Shown: positions 5,119 to 11,667 of the stretch, piece after piece
How positions within the stretch are numbered: position 1 is the stretch's first letter
How the letters are laid out: each line of letters opens with the position of its first letter
Position numbers and translations under genes: made by a program
NCBI GenBank assembly: GCA_017397695.1
Contig: JAFQIF010000020.1
Location: 1-12,637 of the forward strand
DNA: 12,637 nt
Direction: 5' to 3'
DNA from: Clostridia bacterium
GTDB taxonomy: Bacteria > Bacillota_A > Clostridia > Christensenellales > Aristaeellaceae
Notes under the pieces: model-generated
What the model saw: only the letters and a program-made list of their open reading frames with translations
Database searches by the model: none
What the model was told of the DNA's origin: nothing

Positions 5119-7035
5119 ATGAAGAAGCTGGCATGTATTCTCATGGCGCTGATGCTGTGCTGCTCCATGGCGTTTGCTGAGCAGGCTGCGCTGACGGATG
5201 GCACGTATCAGGCGACGACCCAGGGCAAAATCGGCCCGGTGACGATTGAAGTCAAGGTGGAGCAGGGCGCGCTTGCGTCTGTGCAGGTTGTGAATCACAC
5301 CGAAACCACCGGCCTGTTTGAAGAGGCTTTTGAAAAGCTCCCGGCGCAGATTGTGGAGCATCAGACGGTGAACGTCGATGTGATCAGCGGTTCCACGGTG
5401 TCCAGCCAGGCGCTGATTGACGGCGTGAAGGACTGCATCGCGCAGGCGGGCGGCAGCGCGGAGGACTACATGTCCGCGGTGGAGAAGACCCTGAGCACCG
5501 AGGTCATCGACTGCAGCGCGCAGATCGTCGTGATCGGCTCTGGTGCGTCCGGTCTGGCTGCTGCTGTTGAGGCGCAGGAGCTTGGCGCGCAGGTGATCGT
5601 TCTGGAGAAGAACTCCAGCACCGCGCAGAGCACCTCCAACCTGGCCGCAGGCTTGATGGCGATTGGCAGCCGTGCGCAGGAGAATCAGGGCGTAGTTCCG
5701 GTTGATTATGATCCGAACCTGAAGGATTGGAACGACGTGGTGGACGCTGTGTTTGACTACTGGACGGAGCAGATGAGCTGGCATGTCAACCAGAAGCTGG
5801 TCTACAACTATCTCACGATGTCCGGTGAGACGACGACTTGGCTGATGGATCATGGCTTCGAGTTCATCCGTGTTATGCCGCTGATGCCGTCTAACCGTTG
5901 GTATCACACTGCGACCAACAACCATCATCTGATGGGCAAGGGCAAGTACTCCGTGTTTGCTGAGCCGATGCTGGAGAAGTTTGAAGAAAACGGCGGCAAG
6001 GTGTACTTCAACACCAAGGCAGAAAACCTTGTGACCGACGAAACTGGCAAGGTTTGCGGCGTGAAGGCTGTGATGACCGACGGCACCACGCTGAATGTTG
6101 CGGCGGATGCAGTCATCCTGTGTACTGGTGGCTTTGGCAGCGATATCGATTATGTTTATAACGAGATCGGCTTCAATGGTGCCTTTGAGGGCGCTGGTGC
6201 GGCTGGTATGGGCGACGGCATGCGCATGGCCTGGGAAGTCGGCGCGCAGAAGTACAAGGAGGACGCTCTGCTGGTGCATCACCTGTTCACCACGGAGAGC
6301 TACACCGATCTGACCGACTTTGGCAACAAGATGAACTGCATCCTCAACTATGTGCCGTCCTTTGTGCATCTCAATCCGGTCGGCACCCGTTACAGCAATG
6401 AGGATGGCGTGAAATGCGGTGTTGAGGCGTCCGAGGCGACCTACGGTCAGGTGTATGCGTGGAATGTGTTCACGCAGGATATGGTGGATACGCTTGTGAA
6501 CGAGGGTACTCAGGCGCTGGGTCTGCCCGATGGACTGAACTGGGTCCCGCTGTCCTTTGGCTATCAGCCTAAGGGCGATGAGCTCTGGACCGAGCTGCCG
6601 GAAGTGCTCAGCCGCATGGAGGCCGATGGCGTAATGGTTAAGGCCGACACGCTGGAGGAGCTGGCGGAGAAGACCGGCATGGATTGCGATATTCTGGTCA
6701 AGAACATCGAGGAGTACAATGCCTGCTGCGAGGCTGGTGAGGACAAGATCTACAAGAAGGATCCGGCCTGCCTGGTTGCGCTGGAAAAGGGCCCGTATTA
6801 TGCGATGCAGCTCAAGACCCGCTACATCAATTCCGTCGGCGGGCTGAAGATCGACGAGAACATGTCTGTTCTGGATGAGAACGAGCGTGAGATCGAAGGA
6901 CTGTATGCTGCTGGCTGCGACGCTGCTGCCGTGATCTATGGCGATGCGTATGTCGATATCGACGGCGCGGGCTTTGGTTGGGCGTTCTCTTCCGGCCGCA
7001 TGGCTGCTCAGTCTGTGGTGGAAGATCTGAAGTAA
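5119..7035 (+). CDS. Secreted FMN/FAD flavoprotein reductase 2, substrate unknown
   Basis: This 638-residue exported protein has the same build as flavoprotein 1: signal peptide (1-20, cleavage after Met-Ala-Phe-Ala), FMN_bind domain (about 27-112), then an FAD-binding fumarate reductase/succinate dehydrogenase-type domain with Gly140-Ser-Gly-Ala-Ser-Gly145 and Glu163. The flavinylation site reads Asp87-Val-Ile-Ser-Gly-Ser-Thr93, with Ser for the usual Ala. The catalytic residues of fumarate reductases are missing: the His-His-Thr-Met-Gly-Gly stretch is Ile-Asn-Ser-Val-Gly-Gly (570-575), the Asn-Arg-Leu-Gly-Gly stretch is Gly-Ala-Gly-Phe-Gly-Trp (616-621), and no Arg-Asp-x-x-Ser follows Gly-Thr-Arg-Tyr (422-425). 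It should therefore act on a different acceptor. ATG 5119 has GGAGG (5106-5110) 8 nt upstream. It is monocistronic, with terminators on both sides. Confidence 0.88.
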   Translation: MKKLACILMALMLCCSMAFAEQAALTDGTYQATTQGKIGPVTIEVKVEQGALASVQVVNHTETTGLFEEAFEKLPAQIVEHQTVNVDVISGSTVSSQALIDGVKDCIAQAGGSAEDYMSAVEKTLSTEVIDCSAQIVVIGSGASGLAAAVEAQELGAQVIVLEKNSSTAQSTSNLAAGLMAIGSRAQENQGVVPVDYDPNLKDWNDVVDAVFDYWTEQMSWHVNQKLVYNYLTMSGETTTWLMDHGFEFIRVMPLMPSNRWYHTATNNHHLMGKGKYSVFAEPMLEKFEENGGKVYFNTKAENLVTDETGKVCGVKAVMTDGTTLNVAADAVILCTGGFGSDIDYVYNEIGFNGAFEGAGAAGMGDGMRMAWEVGAQKYKEDALLVHHLFTTESYTDLTDFGNKMNCILNYVPSFVHLNPVGTRYSNEDGVKCGVEASEATYGQVYAWNVFTQDMVDTLVNEGTQALGLPDGLNWVPLSFGYQPKGDELWTELPEVLSRMEADGVMVKADTLEELAEKTGMDCDILVKNIEEYNACCEAGEDKIYKKDPACLVALEKGPYYAMQLKTRYINSVGGLKIDENMSVLDENEREIEGLYAAGCDAAAVIYGDAYVDIDGAGFGWAFSSGRMAAQSVVEDLK

Positions 7036-7075
7036 GGGCTGATTCTAGCTGATACGCGAATCATAACTGAATCAA

Positions 7076-7113
7076 GGCTGGCAGGGGATTCTCTGCCGGC
7101 CTGTTTTGATTTT
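7076..7113 (+). terminator. Intrinsic terminator after flavoprotein 2
   Basis: GGCTGGCAG (7076-7084) pairs with CTGCCGGCC (7093-7101), with one wobble, followed by TGTTTTGATTTT. Confidence 0.85.
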
Positions 7114-7151
7114 GCAGCAGCGCAGATTCTTGGAAAGAAACGTGAAATGGG

Positions 7152-7179
7152 TTCACAAAGTATTCACATTCTGTTTGTA
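7152..7179 (+). promoter_or_regulatory. PhoP/PhoB-like box repeats upstream of the polyphosphate operon
   Basis: TTCACA at 7152-7157 and 7163-7168 and TTTGTA at 7174-7179 recur every 11 bp. The first two match the Gram-positive PhoP consensus TT(A/C/T)A(C/T)A and the third differs at one position. They sit about 40-70 bp upstream of the -10 box, a suitable place for an activator. A phosphate-starvation regulator in front of a polyphosphate polymerase makes sense, but this is pattern matching only. Confidence 0.45.
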
Positions 7180-7220
7180 AATTCACGCCTTTTGATCATT
7201 CTGCGCACAGAATTTTCCTG

Positions 7221-7226
7221 TATAAT
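7221..7226 (+). promoter_or_regulatory. -10 box of the polyphosphate operon promoter
   Basis: A perfect TATAAT lies 33 bp before the first gene. The hexamer 17 bp upstream is ATTCTG, a poor -35; TTGATC is 23 bp away, too far. A weak -35 with a strong -10 suggests dependence on an activator, consistent with the boxes at 7152-7179. Confidence 0.6.
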
Positions 7227-7259
7227 ACCTTCATCACCACAGAGAGGAGTACATGGATC

Positions 7260-7934
7260 GTGATTTACAGAAACGAGCTCAAGCATGTGATTGACGCAGG
7301 CGATAAAGCCGCCATTTGTGCCAACCTGCGTGTTGTGGCTAAGCTCGATCCACATGCACAAAAGAAGGGCTTCTATCTGATCCGCAGCCTGTATTTTGAT
7401 AATCTGTTTGATAAGGCGCTGAGAGAAAAGATCGATGGCGTGAACGAACGGGAGAAATTCCGTATCCGTTATTATGACCTTGATCCTTCCATTATCCGCC
7501 TTGAAAAGAAGGTGAAGCGCAACGGCCTTGGCTACAAGGTATCCGCCAATCTGACGGCGCAGGAAGCACAGCGGATTGTCAGCGGCGATATCGGCTGGAT
7601 GCCTTCCAGCGGGCGCGCGCTGATCATTGAGCTGTATGCCAAGATGAAGTCGCAGGGGCTGCGGCCTAAGACCATCGTGGATTACACCCGCATTCCCTTT
7701 GTCTATGGTCCCGGCAATGTGCGGGTAACCGTTGACGAAAATATCCGGACAGGACTGTCATGCACAGACTTTCTGAACCCAAACTGTGTAACCATTCCCG
7801 CAGCCAGCGGGCTCATCCTGCTTGAAGTAAAGTGGGATGATTATCTGCCGTCCGTGATCAGGCAGGCAGTTCAGGTTAAGAACAGACCTGCCGGCGCATT
7901 TTCCAAATATCAGACCTGCCGGATTTACGGCTGA
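7260..7934 (+). CDS. VTC-type polyphosphate polymerase domain protein
   Basis: This 224-residue protein consists almost entirely of one VTC domain, the tunnel-shaped fold that in yeast Vtc4 makes polyphosphate from ATP. The tunnel-type charged motifs are present: Glu6-x-Lys8, Arg42-Ser-x-Tyr-Phe-Asp47, Lys66-Phe-Arg-Ile-Arg70, Leu-Glu82-Lys-Lys84, Tyr-Thr-Arg144-Ile-Pro, Arg155-x-Thr-x-Asp159, Leu-Glu189-Val-Lys191-Trp-Asp and Ser-Lys216-Tyr. There is no signal peptide or membrane segment, so it is cytoplasmic, presumably at the membrane with the DUF4956 protein encoded 25 bp downstream. The start is a GTG at 7260 with GAGGAG 10 nt upstream. An ATG at 7253 is in another frame, opens only 11 codons and sits 3 nt from the Shine-Dalgarno, so it is unlikely to matter. 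The family is sure; synthesis of polyphosphate by this protein is inferred. Confidence 0.9.
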   Translation: MIYRNELKHVIDAGDKAAICANLRVVAKLDPHAQKKGFYLIRSLYFDNLFDKALREKIDGVNEREKFRIRYYDLDPSIIRLEKKVKRNGLGYKVSANLTAQEAQRIVSGDIGWMPSSGRALIIELYAKMKSQGLRPKTIVDYTRIPFVYGPGNVRVTVDENIRTGLSCTDFLNPNCVTIPAASGLILLEVKWDDYLPSVIRQAVQVKNRPAGAFSKYQTCRIYG

Positions 7935-7959
7935 GTGCAGAAATTGAAAGGAGCCTACC

Positions 7960-8634
7960 ATGTCTACTTTTTCCGATATTTTCAAGTCCAGTTTTCTCGA
8001 AAACGTCACCAGCGTCTCCATGTTGGATATGATCCTGACGCTCGGTCTGTCTTTCGCGGTCGGTCTGTTTATCTTCCTTGTCTATAAGAAGACGTACAGC
8101 GGCGTCATGTTCTCCTCCAACTTTGGCGGCACGCTCATTGCGCTGACGATGATCACCGGCATGACGATCCTCGCCGTCACCTCCAACGTCGTGCTTTCTC
8201 TGGGCATGGTCGGCGCGCTGTCCATCGTCCGTTTCCGCACGGCCATCAAGGAGCCGATGGATATCGCGTTCCTGTTCTGGTCGATCTCTGCCGGTATCGT
8301 CATTGCTGCCGGTATGATTCCGCTTGCGGTCTTTGGTAGCGTAATCATCGGCGTCATTATGCTGCTCTTCATGAACAGAAAGTCTGCTGTAAACCCCTAC
8401 ATCGCCGTCATCAGCTGTGAAAACCGCGATGCGGAAACGCGTGCGGCGAAGTTCCTCGCGGAGAATGTGGAACGCGCCGTCATCAAAAGCAAGACGGCGC
8501 AGAGCGGAAATATCGAAATGACCTACGAAGTGCGCCTCAAGAGCGGCGATACCGATTTCATCTCTGCGCTTTCCGAGATGGATGGCGTGCACAGCGCTGT
8601 GCTGGTCAGCTACAACGGCGATTACATGGGTTAA
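7960..8634 (+). CDS. DUF4956 membrane protein
   Basis: This 224-residue integral membrane protein has four likely helices at about 22-42, 57-77, 103-120 and 121-138. The family hallmark Gly-Ala-Leu-Ser-Ile-Val-Arg-Phe-Arg, followed by Ile-Lys-Glu-Pro (85-99), lies between helices 2 and 3. The C-terminal 80 residues are soluble and alternate strand and helix, perhaps a small regulatory domain in the cytoplasm. The family has no proven function but commonly sits beside VTC-type polyphosphate polymerase and CotH genes, as here. A plausible role is membrane partner or channel for the polymerase product, by analogy with the membrane subunits of the yeast VTC complex (inference). ATG 7960 has AAAGGAG 6 nt upstream. 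The gene ends 10 bp before the next start, in the same operon. Confidence 0.88.
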   Translation: MSTFSDIFKSSFLENVTSVSMLDMILTLGLSFAVGLFIFLVYKKTYSGVMFSSNFGGTLIALTMITGMTILAVTSNVVLSLGMVGALSIVRFRTAIKEPMDIAFLFWSISAGIVIAAGMIPLAVFGSVIIGVIMLLFMNRKSAVNPYIAVISCENRDAETRAAKFLAENVERAVIKSKTAQSGNIEMTYEVRLKSGDTDFISALSEMDGVHSAVLVSYNGDYMG

Positions 8635-8644
8635 GGAGGGCGCT

Positions 8645-10723
8645 ATGCGCAGAAATATCGACCGAGTCTGTCTGATTGCGATTGCTGCTGCCGTCGCAGT
8701 CACCGGTCTGTATCTTTGCGCCGTATCGTTTGGCCTGATCGGCGCAAAATCTTCCTCCGGATATAAAACAAAGCTCTTTGATCAAAGCCGTGTACATACG
8801 ATGGATATTGTCATGGAGGACTGGGACAGTTTTCTTGAAACCTGTCAAAATGAGGAATATGCCGCCTGCACGGTTTCCATCGACGGCGAACCTCAGGGCA
8901 GCGTCGCCATCCGTGCCAAAGGCAATACGTCGCTGTCCTCTGTCGCCCAGCACGGCAACAACCGATACAGCTTCAAGCTGGAATTTGATCAGTATGAAGC
9001 CGGTAAGAGCTATTACGGCCTTGACAAGCTGAGCCTGAACAATCTGATTCAGGACAAGACCTATCTCAAGGACTACATGGCCTATACCCTGATGAATCGG
9101 ATGGACGCCGCCGCGCCGTTGTGCAGCTTCGTGCAGATTACCGTCAACGGTGAAGACTGGGGACTGTATCTGGCGGTTGAAGGCGTGGAGGAAAGCTTCC
9201 TTGAGCGCAATTACGGCGCGGACTACGGCGAACTCTACAAACCGGACAGCCTCTCCTTCGGCGGCGGGCGCGGACAGGGCAAAGACTTCGATATGAACGA
9301 ATTTGCCGAGCGCTTCGCCGATTCCGGCCCCGACAGCGAAAGTGCGCAGGACAATGCTTCACCCGCTTCGGAAGTGCCGGCTATGCCGGGCGGCGGCTTT
9401 GATCCGCCGTCGATGTTCGGCGAAGGATTTACACCTCCGGATTTGAACGGCGAAGGATTCGATCCATTTGCCATGTCCGATGAAGGGTTTTCGCCGCCTG
9501 CCATGCCGGGAGAAAGCTTTGATCCGTCCGCTGTGTTCAGCGAAGGATTTGAGCCTCCTGCTATGTCAGGAGAAGGATTCACACCGCCTTCTATGCCGGA
9601 TGGGTTTCAGGGCGGACCGGGCATGGGCGGTATGGGCGACAGCGACGTAAGGCTCCAGTACACTGACGACAATCCTGAAAGCTATCCAAACATCTGGAAC
9701 GGCGCAAAAACGGATATCACCGGCGTCGATCAGCAAAGGCTGATTGCTTCTCTCAAGAAGCTCTCTGACGGGCAGGATATCGAAACCGTCGTGGACGTGG
9801 ACGCTGTTATCCGTTATCTGGTCGTGCATAACTTCATGTGCAACGATGACAGCTATACCGGCATGATGGTGCATAACTATTATCTCTATGAGGAAGACGG
9901 ACGGCTTTCCATGATTCCGTGGGACTATAATCTGTCCCTTGGTGGTTTCAGCATGGGCGGCAGAGGCACAGCGTCCGGTGCAACGTCCACGGTTAATTCC
10001 CCGATCGACTCGCCGGTTTCGGGAGGATCGATTGCATCGCGCCCCATGGTAAGCTGGATTTTCTCTGACGAGCAGTATACAAAGCAGTATCATGACGTAT
10101 ATGCCGAGTTCTTGGATACCGTTTTTTTCAGCGGATGGTTTGAAACGCATATGCGCAGCGTGATGGATATGATCGCCCCGTATGTTCAGCGCGACGAGAA
10201 CGGTTTCTTTTCTTATAATGAATTCGTACAGGGCTGCGATACCTTGCTTGAATTCTGCTGCCTGCGCGCACAAAGCATCACCGGACAACTCGACGGAAGC
10301 ATTCCTTCCACCACCGAAGGTCAGAGGACGGATGCGTCTGCCCTGATCGACGCATCGCATCTGGAACTTTCGGATATGGGCGAATTCGGCATGGGCGGCG
10401 GCGGATTTCTCGGCGGTCCGGACGAAGGCGGTTTTGAGATGTCTGGAAGCTTCGGAGCATCCCGACGCGGCGGAAAGCGCGGCGAACGGAATCCCGCTGC
10501 GCAGCAGGGGACGGATCAAACGCCTTCTTCCGAAACTGGCACAGATAAACGTGATTTTGACCGGTCAAAGATGCCGGATTCTTTCGGCGGTTTCCCTGGC
10601 AGGCCTGACGGCGAAGCGCCTGATGCCGCCCGCGATTCTTCTGGTGCAACCATGCTTGTGCTGTGCATAGCGATTCTGCTGGCAGCAATGGTATGTGTAA
10701 AACGATGCAAACCCCATCAATAA
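8645..10723 (+). CDS. CotH-family kinase-like surface protein with internal repeats
   Basis: This 692-residue protein has an N-terminal membrane/signal segment (about 7-33), a CotH kinase-like domain in two parts and a C-terminal membrane helix (about 669-686) ending in Lys-Arg-Cys-Lys. The first CotH part (about 45-200) includes Arg90-Ala-Lys-Gly-Asn-Thr-Ser, Leu-Asn-Asn (131-133), Gly173-Leu-Tyr-Leu and Phe-Leu-Glu-Arg-Asn-Tyr-Gly (185-191). The second (about 335-555) includes His395-Asn, Asp401-Asp402 and Pro-Trp-Asp427-Tyr-Asn, matching the Asp residues needed for catalysis in spore-coat CotH. Between them lie seven 10-residue repeats (249-318) rich in Gly, Phe, Pro, Met and acidic residues; residues 575-665 form a second low-complexity tail. 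CotH phosphorylates proteins on Ser in Bacillus; the target here is unknown. ATG 8645 follows AGGAGG by 5 nt. The next gene starts 14 bp downstream. Confidence 0.88.
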   Translation: MRRNIDRVCLIAIAAAVAVTGLYLCAVSFGLIGAKSSSGYKTKLFDQSRVHTMDIVMEDWDSFLETCQNEEYAACTVSIDGEPQGSVAIRAKGNTSLSSVAQHGNNRYSFKLEFDQYEAGKSYYGLDKLSLNNLIQDKTYLKDYMAYTLMNRMDAAAPLCSFVQITVNGEDWGLYLAVEGVEESFLERNYGADYGELYKPDSLSFGGGRGQGKDFDMNEFAERFADSGPDSESAQDNASPASEVPAMPGGGFDPPSMFGEGFTPPDLNGEGFDPFAMSDEGFSPPAMPGESFDPSAVFSEGFEPPAMSGEGFTPPSMPDGFQGGPGMGGMGDSDVRLQYTDDNPESYPNIWNGAKTDITGVDQQRLIASLKKLSDGQDIETVVDVDAVIRYLVVHNFMCNDDSYTGMMVHNYYLYEEDGRLSMIPWDYNLSLGGFSMGGRGTASGATSTVNSPIDSPVSGGSIASRPMVSWIFSDEQYTKQYHDVYAEFLDTVFFSGWFETHMRSVMDMIAPYVQRDENGFFSYNEFVQGCDTLLEFCCLRAQSITGQLDGSIPSTTEGQRTDASALIDASHLELSDMGEFGMGGGGFLGGPDEGGFEMSGSFGASRRGGKRGERNPAAQQGTDQTPSSETGTDKRDFDRSKMPDSFGGFPGRPDGEAPDAARDSSGATMLVLCIAILLAAMVCVKRCKPHQ
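9389..9598 (+). repeat. Seven tandem 30-bp repeats inside the cotH-like gene
   Basis: Seven in-frame units of 10 codons follow the pattern (Gly/Asp/Ser)-Glu-Gly-Phe-(Thr/Asp/Ser/Glu)-Pro-Pro-x-Met-x. The protein pattern is kept better than the DNA. They separate the two halves of the kinase-like domain and are likely to vary in number between strains. Confidence 0.85.
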
Positions 10724-10737
10724 AAGGAGGTACCCCT

Positions 10738-11436
10738 ATGAATAAATTCCTTACGCTGACCGTTGCTCTTCTGCTGCTGTGTGCGCTGACATTGAGCGCG
10801 TCTGCTCAGAGCACTGTGGACGTCATCCTGTCCGCAGGCACGACTCAGGCATTTAAGACCGATGCCATCTCTGAAGAGGAGCTGAATGTGATTCTTCAGG
10901 CTGGTCTGTCTGCTGCCAGCGCTATCAACCAGCAGCCGTGGCATTTTGCCGTGATCACCAATCAGGAAGTGATGGATGAAATCGGCAGCAGCATGAGCAT
11001 GGGTGGCGCGCCGGGCGGCATGCCCGCTGGCGCTCCTGCAGGCATGGCGAACCCGCCGGCAGGTGCGCCTGAAGGCATGCCCAAGATGCCGGCATCTTCC
11101 GGCGCGAAGGCCGGTCTGGGTGACTCTCCGGCTGCGATTGTGATTTATATGAACGAGGGCACGCCGTCGCCGGATCCGAACTTCGACTGCGGCCTGGCTG
11201 CGCAGAATATGGTGATTGCCGCCAATGCGCTGGGCTACGGCAGCAAGATCGTCTCCGCAGCCACGATTGCCCTCAATGGCGAAAAGCATGACGAAATCTG
11301 CGAAAAGCTCGGCGTGGATAAAGCATATAAGGCCGTTGCCGTGCTTTTGCTGGGCTACACGGATGTGGATGTGGATGGCGCAACCGGCGCTTCTGTTCGC
11401 AGTTCCATGGATGAAAAGGTGAGCTTTATCAAATAA
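10738..11436 (+). CDS. Exported nitroreductase-family flavoprotein with C-terminal flavinylation-like motif
   Basis: This 232-residue protein has a signal peptide (1-23, cleavage after Ala-Ser-Ala), unusual for nitroreductases, which are mostly cytoplasmic. The nitroreductase core shows in Ser-Ala-Ile-Asn-Gln-Gln-Pro-Trp-His-Phe (61-70), the usual FMN-contact region, Ala132-Ala-Ile-Val-Ile, Gly152-Leu-Ala-Ala-Gln-Asn-Met (152-158) and Ala-Leu-Gly-Tyr-Gly-Ser (164-169). A low-complexity insert of Met, Gly, Pro and Ala occupies about 85-122. Near the C-terminus, Asp213-Gly-Ala-Thr-Gly-Ala-Ser219 fits the flavin-transferase consensus D-x-x-(S/T)-G-A-(T/S), so FMN may be covalently bound (inference). 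The start has an ideal AGGAGG 7 nt upstream and lies 14 bp after the cotH-like stop, so it should be co-transcribed with the polyphosphate genes. The family is fairly sure; the substrate is unknown. Confidence 0.85.
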   Translation: MNKFLTLTVALLLLCALTLSASAQSTVDVILSAGTTQAFKTDAISEEELNVILQAGLSAASAINQQPWHFAVITNQEVMDEIGSSMSMGGAPGGMPAGAPAGMANPPAGAPEGMPKMPASSGAKAGLGDSPAAIVIYMNEGTPSPDPNFDCGLAAQNMVIAANALGYGSKIVSAATIALNGEKHDEICEKLGVDKAYKAVAVLLLGYTDVDVDGATGASVRSSMDEKVSFIK

Positions 11437-11463
11437 GCCCAATATTGATGCTGGAGGGCGAGC

Positions 11464-11625
11464 ATGTTTAAGGCTGCAGAATCGCTGGATCTTAATATGC
11501 TTCAGTCTTGCAGCCTTGCATCTAAAAATCCTTACAGTATAAGGAATTTATGTGGTGATTTTAAGACTGCAGTTTTCTTGCTGATATGCTGGCTATTGAG
11601 TACGAATGCAGTGTTAGAATTGTAA
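11464..11625 (+). CDS. Possible 53-residue small membrane protein
   Basis: A short ORF begins 27 bp after the nitroreductase stop with GGAGG (11453-11457) 6 nt before its ATG. The first 34 residues are polar with two Cys; residues 35-53 are hydrophobic (Thr-Ala-Val-Phe-Leu-Leu-Ile-Cys-Trp-Leu-Leu) and could form one membrane helix, with almost no tail. I recognise no family. Codon use is more AT-rich than in the operon. The 9-bp inverted repeat at 11470-11517 lies inside it, so the region might instead be an RNA structure and the ORF chance. Confidence 0.3.
   Translation: MFKAAESLDLNMLQSCSLASKNPYSIRNLCGDFKTAVFLLICWLLSTNAVLEL
11470..11517 (+). repeat. Inverted repeat with 9-bp perfect arms
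   Basis: AAGGCTGCA (11470-11478) and TGCAGCCTT (11509-11517) are perfect complements with a 30-nt loop. No U-tract follows, so it is not a standard terminator; no other terminator is seen after the nitroreductase gene. Confidence 0.5.
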
Positions 11626-11645
11626 GTGCTACAAAAGTAATTCCT

Positions 11646-11667
11646 GTGATATGAATGTGGATATCAC
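11646..11667. repeat. Inverted repeat next to the third repeat fragment
   Basis: GTGATAT (11646-11652) and ATATCAC (11661-11667) pair around 8 nt. The right arm abuts the TTGACT of the 31-nt fragment, so it could be an operator for the gene at 11725 or an element end. Confidence 0.4.

Noticed and set aside
5038..6369. 443-codon minus-strand ORF opposite flavoprotein 2
   Set aside because: Its composition (rich in His, Arg, Leu) is that expected from reading a GC-rich gene backwards; it also runs through the promoter and operator of the sense gene.
7253..7288. ATG-initiated 11-codon reading frame overlapping the start of the polyphosphate polymerase
   Set aside because: It is only 3 nt from the Shine-Dalgarno and out of frame; the GTG at 7260 matches the family's N-terminus. 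A leader peptide is possible but unsupported.
9389..9598. CRISPR array
   Set aside because: The regular 30-bp units are contiguous, in frame and encode a peptide repeat; there are no spacers and no cas genes.
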